DNA of 64,000 nt, taken from assembly GCF_000275725.1 (NCBI RefSeq), contig NZ_AJTS01000038.1, positions 36,026-100,025 of the forward strand. The letters run 5' to 3'. This document shows positions 51,288 to 57,782 of the stretch, piece after piece. Each line of letters begins with the position of its first letter. Position 1 is the stretch's first letter. Below the pieces are notes generated by a model. The model searched no databases. It was not told the origin of the DNA and saw only the letters and a program-made list of their open reading frames with translations. This DNA is from Vreelandella stevensii S18214. GTDB taxonomy: Bacteria; Pseudomonadota; Gammaproteobacteria; Pseudomonadales; Halomonadaceae. Made by a program: the position numbers and the translations under genes.

Positions 51288-51468
51288 GATGTGCCTGCCG
51301 GTAACCGGTAACTGCAAGGTTAGTGGAGCGCCTACTGATAAGCGGGTATACGGCGACGCGGCTTACCAGTCTTTGCTCCACCGCATATTCACTTAACGCC
51401 AGCTGCCGGGATGAGGCATGGAACAAATGGCCCAGCCAGAAGGCCTGTGTCGAGGTCAGGTCGGTCAT
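51274..51468 (-). pseudogene. Possible remnant of an IS66-type accessory (TnpA-like) gene
   Basis: 64 codons from MTDLTSTQAFWLGHLFHASS with a strong AAGGAGG seven bases before the ATG. The start resembles the N-terminus of IS66 TnpA-type proteins (x-L-T-x-x-Q-x-F-W-L-x-H-L), but the rest diverges quickly and overlaps the 3' end of tumA. It is probably the residue of a lost element; the match is weak. Confidence 0.35.
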
Positions 51469-51564
51469 GGTGTCCTCCTTGGAATCGGGTCACTAGTCTG
51501 ACGCGTGCTACTCAGCTGTAGAAGATGGGGTTGGTGGAGCGCTTACAAGAAAACGACCGAAAAC

Positions 51565-51993
51565 CTACAGCGTACCTTTTTTCAAATCGCTATAAACACC
51601 CTCCTCTCTCAAGACGCTTATAACTTTCTTCGTGCTGATAGCCATCCCCTTTTCCCTTAGCGAATTTGCTACAGATAGACCGCTGCTGTGATCTCCTGAT
51701 CTTGCTTCCTCTAAGATGTTATCTCTCTTATCTTGACCTATTTTCCTAGCTAGCTTTTTTGGCCTTTTGCTACGAGGAGCTAAAGCTATCTCCAAACTCT
51801 CAAAAACCTCTTCAAGCGATTGCTCCTCCTCAGAATTACTAAAAAAATCCTTTAGCATATTTTTATACCTAAAGTAACTGGATCGAGAGATGTCCGCTTT
51901 CTCGCATGCACTGTCAACAGTGCTTCCATTACTTACTTCATCAAGAGCAATTCTAAATTTTATATGTCGGCCAAGGCATATTTTTCCAGACAT
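51565..51993 (-). CDS. AT-rich helix-turn-helix protein, unknown
   Basis: 142 residues. VDSACEKADISRSSYFRYKN looks like a transposase or recombinase-type helix-turn-helix, and a second HTH-like part lies in VANSLREKGMAISTKKVISV. Between them is a basic, lysine-rich segment (RSKRPKKLARKI). The gene is markedly AT-rich, and its promoter area contains TATATATA. It could be a regulator of a mobile element or a truncated transposase. No partner integrase is next to it. Confidence 0.6.
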   Translation of the reverse strand: MSGKICLGRHIKFRIALDEVSNGSTVDSACEKADISRSSYFRYKNMLKDFFSNSEEEQSLEEVFESLEIALAPRSKRPKKLARKIGQDKRDNILEEARSGDHSSGLSVANSLREKGMAISTKKVISVLREEGVYSDLKKGTL

Positions 51994-52051
51994 ATGGCAC
52001 CAAGTTATATATATAAAGGTAAATACATGATCATATTAAGGAGAAACACTT

Positions 52052-52240
52052 ATGATCATGCCGAAAACAATTAAATTCGTTGCTAAAGCCGCTAAAGAAC
52101 ATCTTATCCAAGAGCTAATAAACCATATTATAACATATGTAATTACCAGCCAACTTGGATTGGCCACAATGCTAACAATAGGACCTTTCATTATTCTATG
52201 TATAATTTTATACTTACTGCATAAACGCAACGCTGCTTAA
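52052..52240 (+). CDS. Small membrane protein, unknown
   Basis: 62 codons. An amphipathic basic N-terminus (KTIKFVAKAAKEHLIQELIN) is followed by hydrophobic stretches, the last LTIGPFIILCIILYLLHKRN forming a clear membrane helix with a basic end. AAGGAG eight bases before ATG 52052 is a strong ribosome site. Size and layout resemble small membrane-acting peptides, but there is no evidence of toxicity. Confidence 0.5.
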   Translation: MIMPKTIKFVAKAAKEHLIQELINHIITYVITSQLGLATMLTIGPFIILCIILYLLHKRNAA

Positions 52241-52258
52241 AACTCCTGCTAACCCCCT

Positions 52259-52450
52259 TTAAGACAGCAGTGCTTGAGTATGCTCACGCTGCTGTTTTAT
52301 CGCGTCGTCCAGAATCGTCATCAGATTATCGTAATCCGCTGGCATCTCTTCATCCATTCCGGTTTCTTCAAAGCGGGTTAACGTGGCTTGAGTGTCATCG
52401 ATTACTTTTTGTAGCTCATTAATGACGTGCTGGTGGTCGTCCGATGTCAT
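52259..52450 (-). CDS. Cassette copy 2, small acidic helical protein, unknown
   Basis: 63 residues from MTSDDHQHVINELQKVIDDT. Paralogue of the product of 46414-46623, with the shared P-A-DY-x-x-L-M-x-ILDDAIKQQREHTQ pattern. The start overlaps the upstream partner's stop (ATGA), so the two proteins are made together and may form a complex (inference). Confidence 0.7.
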   Translation of the reverse strand: MTSDDHQHVINELQKVIDDTQATLTRFEETGMDEEMPADYDNLMTILDDAIKQQREHTQALLS

Positions 52451-52815
52451 GCGGGCTCTTGGGTTTGTAATGCCTGCACACGACGATACAGCTGTTTAGC
52501 GTTTTCAACCGCGGTGGCTTCGTAAGCATCCAGGGTGAGCAGCATATCTTTACGCGGGTCGTTCATCGCTGCTTCCAGCTCGTTACGGTAGCGTTTTAGC
52601 AAATGCTCCAGGTTCATACGGATCATGGTGAGTTCCAGCTGGAACTCTGCCTTCAGCTTGGCATAGCGCTCTTTTTTCTCGGGCGCTGTGCCGCTGGCTT
52701 CCACAACGGCGCTGATCGTTAGCTTGATCTGCTTTTCAACGGCGTTGAGCTTGGGGACGAGGTCGTTGACGACCTCTCGGGCTGAGATGGTGGTGCTTGC
52801 TTGAGTCACATTCAT
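52447..52815 (-). CDS. Cassette copy 2, helical coiled-coil protein, unknown
   Basis: 122 residues from MNVTQASTTISAREVVNDLV. Paralogue of the product of 46630-46983: LVPKLNAVEKQIKLTISAVV, AEFQLELTMIRMNLEHLLKR and LLTLDAYEATAVENAKQLYR are nearly shared. It is all helical with no membrane part. Being duplicated as a pair with the small partner argues for a real two-protein unit. Function is unknown. Confidence 0.7.
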   Translation of the reverse strand: MNVTQASTTISAREVVNDLVPKLNAVEKQIKLTISAVVEASGTAPEKKERYAKLKAEFQLELTMIRMNLEHLLKRYRNELEAAMNDPRKDMLLTLDAYEATAVENAKQLYRRVQALQTQEPA

Positions 52816-53119
52816 TCCTGGCTTTGCTGAATTTTCTATTTTTTATCGCTTTTGGCACACCAATAGCGAGAACGGCTATCATTCCACTACCCCCCACTCC
52901 ACAAAAAGAGGATCGAGTTTTTCGGCGGGGTGGAAGTAACTCAGTGGCTGCCGCCCCCTAACCATTTCTACTACCTTATTAAAGAGATGGGACTTTGCTT
53001 AACCATTGCATACCTCGATTAGAGGCATGCACGACCTGCACACCGAATAACATTACTGATCATACACTAACAAAAAAGCAACTTAATGCATAATCCTATA
53101 GAAAAAAAAAACAAAAGCG
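52816..53119. other. AT-rich intergenic stretch
   Basis: 304 bases between cassette copy 2 and the interrupted small gene. No coding frame is supported. A short hairpin (GCATACCTC / GAGGCATGC with one mismatch) lies near 53007-53029. The cassette promoter should be here but was not pinpointed. Confidence 0.4.
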
Positions 53120-54057
53120 TCAACTCGGCTTCTCGTTTTTCACATAACCCAATATCTCAAGCTGCTTAGAAATAGCATTATCGATCAACCTGACTATTTC
53201 TTGAGTTTTCTCGTCACTTTCGCACTTCCCACTCTCTAATTTTTTGGCTCTTCGTCGTTAGGTGTGGAATCAGGCCCCAGTCTTGGTTCACCATAATGCC
53301 TCCACGACGACAGGAGGCATGGAATGGACGGCACCCAGATTCTGACTCTCGGCCTAGGTCTGCAAGCGCCTTGGATTCTCAAGGACCAGTACCTGGATAC
53401 GTCGGTATCGCCCCACCGGTTAGAGCTCTTTGTTGAGGCCGAGCGTGGCAGCCTCTATCCCTGTCCGGATTGCGGCAAGGCCTGCCCAGCTCACGACTTC
53501 GCCGATAAGACCTGGCGGCACCTGAACTTCTTCCAGCACCACTGCCATTTGCATGCCCGCGTGCCTCGCACCAAGTGCCCCGAGCATGGCGTCAAGCGTA
53601 TCGAGGTGCCCTGGGCACGACCGGGCAGTGACTTCACCCTGCTGTTCGAACAAGCAGCCATGTCATTGGTTAAGGAGATGCCTGTACTGGCTGTATCGCG
53701 GCAGTTGGAAATAACTGATAAGCGCCTATGGCGCATCGTGCATCACTACGTAGGCCGCATGCTGGGGGAGATGGATCTGAGCAACGTGGCCGCCGTCGGA
53801 GTCGACGAGACCGCATCCCGACGCGGCCATCGCTACGTCACCGTGTTCCTCGACATGCAGCGCAAGCAGGAGCCGGTACTCTTCGCTGTGCCCGGGCACG
53901 GCAAGGCCGCCATCGCCGCCTTCAGCGCTTTCCTGGCGACACATGGTGGCGATCCAGACAACGTAGTCGAGGTGTAAGCGTTCATTCCACGACGTTCTGC
54001 CACCCCGCTAAAATTCGCCCTAAAGTAACCTCACAGTTTCCAAGCGAGGTTACCCCC

Positions 54058-54345
54058 ATGAGAAAGCACCGCACACCCGAACAGTGGCAGGCCCTGGTCA
54101 ATCAGCAGCGAGACAGTGGTCTGTCAGCTTCGAAGTTCTGCAAACAAGAGAACATCGGCTACGCCAGTTTCTGCAACTGGCGCAAGCGCCTGTCCGATCA
54201 GGCGGCCGGTGACTCAGCGGATTCCGGCGAAGCCGGTTTTCTGGACCTGTCCTCTCTGATGGGTGCAGCGCAGTCCGGCCCAGGCTGGAACATTGTGCTC
54301 AGCCTCGGCAACGGCGTCGAATTGCGGCTGAGCCAGAACGGATGA
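54058..54345 (+). CDS. tnpA: IS66 family accessory protein TnpA
   Basis: 95 residues: RKHRTPEQWQALVNQQRDSG, LSASKFCKQENIGYASFCNW, RKRLSD, the helix-turn-helix start typical of IS66 TnpA, then a variable tail ending VLSLGNGVELRLSQNG. Its stop overlaps the tnpB start (ATGA). Confidence 0.9.
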   Translation: MRKHRTPEQWQALVNQQRDSGLSASKFCKQENIGYASFCNWRKRLSDQAAGDSADSGEAGFLDLSSLMGAAQSGPGWNIVLSLGNGVELRLSQNG

Positions 54346-54686
54346 TCGGGCTCGATAGTCAGGCGCGCATCTGGCTGTGCACCGAGCCCACGGATATGCG
54401 CAAATCGTTCCGGGGCCTGAGCGCCCTGGTCCGGAATCAGTTGAAGCACGACCCACTCAGTGGCCAGTATTTCGTCTTCGTCAATCGTCGCAAGACCCAG
54501 ATGAAGATGCTGTATTTTACCGCTACCGGTTATTGCCTGTGGGCCAAGCGCCTGGAGCAGGGGCAGTTCCGGGTGCCGTTATCCGCCTCCGGTCAGCGAG
54601 CCCTGACCCTGACGGATCTGCAACTACTGATCGATGGCATCGAGGTGCAGAAATACCGCCAATTCAAGCGTTTTCGAGGGGTATAG
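54342..54686 (+). CDS. tnpB: IS66 family accessory protein TnpB
   Basis: 114 residues with the IS66 Orf2 signature: RIWLCTEPTDMRKSFRGLSA, DPLSGQYFVFVNRRKTQMKM, LYFTATGYCLWAKRLEQGQF. It is required with TnpA and TnpC for transposition in studied members. It ends 20 bases before tnpC. Confidence 0.94.
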   Translation: MIGLDSQARIWLCTEPTDMRKSFRGLSALVRNQLKHDPLSGQYFVFVNRRKTQMKMLYFTATGYCLWAKRLEQGQFRVPLSASGQRALTLTDLQLLIDGIEVQKYRQFKRFRGV

Positions 54687-54705
54687 AAGACGGACTTCCG
54701 GTATA

Positions 54706-56370
54706 ATGTCGGCCATGAATTCAACGGCTTCCGACCCCCAACCCAATGCACCTTCCTACTCGGCCCTGGCCGAGGAAAATGCGTTGCAGCGCGAGCAGTT
54801 GGAGGCCCAGGCGGAATCCATTCGGCAGTTGAAACACCAGTTAGACTGGTTCAAGAAGCAGCTGTTCGGCCCCAAATCCGAGAAACAGGTTTACGATATT
54901 CCGGAACAGGACAACCTGTTCCAACCGGATGACGCACCGCTACCGGAACAGCCTGCCGAGGAAGAAAAGCGCACCATCAAGGCCTACCAGCGCGGCACCG
55001 GCAAAAAGCAGCGCGATGACGACTGCCTGAACGACACCGGCCTGCGCTTTACGGCGGATGTACCGGTGGAAGTGATCGAGCAACTGCCGCCGGAGCTGAC
55101 CGGGCCGGACGCCGACCAATACGACATCATCGGCACCAAAACCACCTACCGTCTGGCCCAGCGGGCCTCCAGCTATGTGGTGCTCAAATGCGAACGCCCG
55201 GTGTTCCGTCGTAAGGGCACGGATCAAAAACCTGTGACAACACCAGCCCCGTTCAACGTGCTGGACAACAGCCTGGCCGATGTCAGCCTGCTGGCCGGGT
55301 TGCTGGTGGACAAGTTCCAGTTCCACCTGCCGCTGTATCGCCAGCACCAGCGCATTCAACAAGCGGGTATTACCCTCAGCCGCAGCACCCTGACGAACCT
55401 GGTGAAGCGGGCCATCGACCTGCTTCGGCCCATTGTGGACGCCCAGACCGACAACGTGCTGCGCAGCCGGGTGCTGGCCATGGACGAAACACCCATCAAA
55501 GCGGGCCACCAGGGCCGGGCAGGCCCGCAGAAAGGCAAGATGAAAACAGGCTGGTTCTGGCCCCTATACGGTGATGACGACGAAGTGGTGTTTACCTACT
55601 CGAACAGTCGGGGCCGACTGCACATCGAGCAGGTTCTGAACGACCAATTCAGTGGCACTCTGATCAGCGATGGTTATGCCGCATATGCCCGCTATGCCGC
55701 GGCCCAGAAAGGCATTACTCATGCTCAATGCTGGGTGCATAGTCGCCGTTGCTTCGTTGAGGCCCAAAAGGATCATCCTGAGAAGGCCACCGAAGCCCTG
55801 CAACAGATCGCGAAGCTGTACCAGATTGAAGATACCATTAAGGAAAAGGAGCTCACCGGCGAGAAGAAGCGTCAATACCGGCTGGACCATGCGAAGCCGG
55901 TCGTCAGCGGCTTCTTCCAATGGTGCCGGGATCAGTTGGGGCAAGGCGGCCTGTTACCCAGTGAACCGTTAACCAAAGCCCTGAATTACGTGCTCGGCCG
56001 GGAAACGAGCCTGACGGTGTTCCTGGAAGATCCGGGCGTACAACCCGATACCAATCACCTGGAACGGGCCCTACGGCCCATCCCCATGGGCAAGAAAAAC
56101 TGGATGTTCTGCTGGACCGAACTGGGCGCGGAACACCTGGGCATCATCCAGAGCCTGATCAGCACCTGCAAGCTGCACGATATTACCCCCTACACCTACC
56201 TGGTGGACGTGCTGCAACGCATCAGCCAGCACCCGGCCAGTGACGTCAGCGACCTGACGCCTCGTCTCTGGAAAACCCGGTTTGCCGACAACCCATTACG
56301 GGCGCTGATCGACCCACGCCATCCTGATCGACAGAGCAAACAGCCGGAGGCTACCGTCCGTGCGCATTGA
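54706..56370 (+). CDS. tnpC: IS66 family transposase TnpC
   Basis: About 554 residues. The N-terminal coiled coil LEAQAESIRQLKHQLDWFKK, QLFGPKSEKQ is the leucine-zipper region of IS66 transposases. The DDE core includes VLAMDETPIKAGHQGRAG, GTLISDGYAAYARYA and NHLERALRPIPMGKKNWMFC, followed by a C-terminal domain (DITPYTYLVDVLQRISQHP). ATG 54706 or ATG 54715 could start it; neither has a clear ribosome site, so coupling to tnpB is likely. It overlaps the fourth gene by 11 bases. Confidence 0.94.
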   Translation: MSAMNSTASDPQPNAPSYSALAEENALQREQLEAQAESIRQLKHQLDWFKKQLFGPKSEKQVYDIPEQDNLFQPDDAPLPEQPAEEEKRTIKAYQRGTGKKQRDDDCLNDTGLRFTADVPVEVIEQLPPELTGPDADQYDIIGTKTTYRLAQRASSYVVLKCERPVFRRKGTDQKPVTTPAPFNVLDNSLADVSLLAGLLVDKFQFHLPLYRQHQRIQQAGITLSRSTLTNLVKRAIDLLRPIVDAQTDNVLRSRVLAMDETPIKAGHQGRAGPQKGKMKTGWFWPLYGDDDEVVFTYSNSRGRLHIEQVLNDQFSGTLISDGYAAYARYAAAQKGITHAQCWVHSRRCFVEAQKDHPEKATEALQQIAKLYQIEDTIKEKELTGEKKRQYRLDHAKPVVSGFFQWCRDQLGQGGLLPSEPLTKALNYVLGRETSLTVFLEDPGVQPDTNHLERALRPIPMGKKNWMFCWTELGAEHLGIIQSLISTCKLHDITPYTYLVDVLQRISQHPASDVSDLTPRLWKTRFADNPLRALIDPRHPDRQSKQPEATVRAH

Positions 56371-56629
56371 GGACATGAGCATCGACCAGTTGCTGGAATT
56401 GAATCAATACGTCTGCCGGCGCATCGACGAACTGAGGGATCAGGAAAATCTGCAGGCACTGAGTCAGTTGCGGGTGGGCCTGAAAGTAACCTTCGAGGGC
56501 CGGGAAGGCCCGGTGCTGGGGATCGTCACCAAGATCAACCGCAAGAGTGTGATTGTTCTGGCCGAGGACGGCACCAAACAGTACAAGGTCTCGCCGGAGT
56601 TATTAAGGCCTCTGCGTGACGTGAAGTAG
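56360..56629 (+). CDS. Small fourth gene of the IS66 element, SH3/KOW-like, unknown
   Basis: 89 residues from GTG 56360, overlapping tnpC. A short helical start (SIDQLLELNQYVCRRIDELR) is followed by a compact beta-rich part, LRVGLKVTFEGREGPVLGIV, TKINRKSVIVLAEDGTKQYK, VSPELLRPL. Its G-x-V-V-x-x-N-x-K-x-V-V-V pattern resembles small SH3/KOW-type barrels. It is not one of the classic IS66 genes, so it is a passenger or an accessory of this subgroup. Function is unknown. Confidence 0.75.
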   Translation: MRIEDMSIDQLLELNQYVCRRIDELRDQENLQALSQLRVGLKVTFEGREGPVLGIVTKINRKSVIVLAEDGTKQYKVSPELLRPLRDVK

Positions 56630-57410
56630 GTCAACTACGTCGTGGAATGAACGCTTACGTCGAGGTGGTCTGCGATATGTCACAGGCCTTTCTCAGTGGC
56701 ATAGGAGAGCACCTCCCAAAGGCTGAAGTAACCGTTGATTGGTTCCATATTGTGCAAACCTTCACCAAGGCGCTGGATGATGTACGTAAGAAGGAGCGCC
56801 ATGAGAACGGGCACCCCAAGGGACTGCGATGGGCCGTGTTGAAGAGTCTGGATAACGGCAATCTGACCTCTGGACAGCTAACGGCTCTACAAGAGCTGGT
56901 TGCCAATCAGAGCGCCACTGCCGATGCCTGGGTGATCAAGGAAAAGCTGCGCTGGATTCAGAAAGCTCCAACGCCGCGAGCGGCCCGGTGGCGCATCACG
57001 AACTACCTCAATGTCATGCGCGAAGCGGTCACCGGAAGGCCGCTACTCAAACCGATGACGAAGGCCCTGGCAACGCTGGAGCGACATGCTGAAGCAGTGG
57101 TCAGGCGTTGGATATCTGGCCTGACCAACGCACGACTGGAAGGAATGAACGGCCTGTTCCAAGCCGCCCGTTCACGCGCACGCGGCTACAGGAATGAGGC
57201 CAACTTCATCGCCATGATCTATCTGATTGGCAGTCCTGTAGGGCGCCTGCTCGATCAGGCTAAATCCACATGAAACGTCGAAGAACCAATTTTTTTAACT
57301 CCTTATCTAACAGCAAGTTCATTTCATTGACAATTTTTTGAATTTTTTTAAATTCTTTTAATTTAGATTTATCCACATACCCTCCCAAAAAACTTTAATA
57401 CACAACACAG

Positions 57411-57713
57411 CTATCTATATGTTTTATACAAACCTCCCACACATTTCCCACAAATCTCCTTACCCCTATTCGCTCGCCTTGCACACTCTACTCTCGCATC
57501 TTCTTTTGTTTTACAATCAAAGACATGCACCGAGCTTGGCTTTACGCTTTCATCACCGCACAATGGTGTAGTTTTTGCACGCGCTAGAAAACACTCACCG
57601 CTAGAATCTTTTTTAGCTTTGTAAAGATGAAGCTCGTTAGTCTCCTCATATTCAACCAAACTATAAAAGTCGAACTCAGATTCTAAATATTTTGCCAAAT
57701 TTGAGATTGCCAT
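57411..57713 (-). CDS. Cysteine-containing small protein downstream of fliC, unknown
   Basis: 100 residues from MAISNLAKYLESEFDFYSLV, AT-rich, with six cysteines including CGKC near the end (RANRGKEICGKCVGGLYKTY). No signal peptide or membrane helix. AAGGAAAG five bases before ATG 57713 is a good ribosome site. It starts just after the fliC terminator, so expression needs read-through or its own promoter. It could bind a metal through the cysteines (inference). No family is recognised. Confidence 0.65.
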   Translation of the reverse strand: MAISNLAKYLESEFDFYSLVEYEETNELHLYKAKKDSSGECFLARAKTTPLCGDESVKPSSVHVFDCKTKEDARVECARRANRGKEICGKCVGGLYKTYR

Positions 57714-57733
57714 AAGCACTTTCCTTAAAATAA

Positions 57734-57756
57734 AAGGGCCGACAAAGTCGGCCCTT
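57734..57756 (-). terminator. fliC terminator
   Basis: AAGGGCCGAC / GTCGGCCCTT form a perfect ten-pair stem with a three-base loop, followed on the minus strand by TTATTTTAAGG. It lies 26 bases after the fliC stop. Confidence 0.88.
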
Positions 57757-57782
57757 CATTTACCACTAACTTACCTAACCCA

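Larger units (their letters stand above)
53974..56658 (+). mobile_element. IS66-family insertion sequence (2685 bp)
   Basis: Perfect 22-bp inverted ends beginning GTAAGCGTTCATTCC, the standard IS66 terminus, flanked by the 8-bp direct repeat GTCGAGGT (53966-53973 and 56659-56666). It contains tnpA, tnpB, tnpC and a fourth small gene, all on the plus strand with overlapping or closely spaced starts. All frames are open, so it appears complete. It sits inside the ISL3 transposase gene. Confidence 0.96.
53324..57273 (+). pseudogene. ISL3-family transposase, split by IS66
   Basis: The N-terminal half (53324-53973) has the zinc-finger region CPDCGKACPAHD...KCPEHG, a helix-turn-helix and the first DDE aspartate in AAVGVDETASRRGHRYVTVF. 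The C-terminal half (56667-57273) starts VVCDMSQAFLSGIGEHLP and contains VDWFHIVQTFTKALDDVRKK and RLEGMNGLFQAARSRARGYR. Joining them across the IS66 insertion gives an uninterrupted 418-residue transposase. AGGAGG six bases before ATG 53324 supports the start. It is inactive as it stands. Confidence 0.93.
53246..57287 (+). mobile_element. ISL3-family insertion sequence, itself interrupted by an IS66 element
   Basis: Terminal inverted repeats start GGCTCTTCGTCGTT on the left and GGTTCTTCGACGTT (reverse strand) on the right, sharing TGTGGA further in; GGCTCTTCG ends are typical of ISL3. An 8-bp direct repeat AATTTTTT flanks it (53238-53245 and 57288-57295). Without the inner IS66 and its extra target copy the element is 1349 bp, a normal ISL3 size with one transposase gene. 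Confidence 0.93.
53120..57376 (-). pseudogene. 68-codon gene interrupted by the ISL3 element
   Basis: The 5' part (57376 down to 57288) starts GTG after GGGAGG and encodes MDKSKLKEFKKIQKIVNEMN, then LLLDKELKK. The 3' part (53245 down to 53120) encodes LESGKCESDEKTQEIVRLID, then NAISKQLEILGYVKNEKPS and a stop. Removing the IS and one 8-bp target copy joins them in frame as a 68-residue, charged, helical protein. It lies 34 bases after the 57411-57713 gene, probably in the same transcript. No family is recognised. Confidence 0.8.

Noticed and set aside
53728-54056. Upstream extension of the IS66 tnpA frame into the ISL3 transposase gene
   Set aside because: It crosses the IS66 left end; the authentic tnpA start is ATG 54058 inside the element.
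53253-57280. CGTCG at both ends of the ISL3 element as a 5-bp target duplication
   Set aside because: These bases lie inside the terminal inverted repeats (GGCTCTTCGTCG / GGTTCTTCGACG). The true duplication is the 8-bp AATTTTTT just outside, which is the ISL3 target length and restores the host gene frame.
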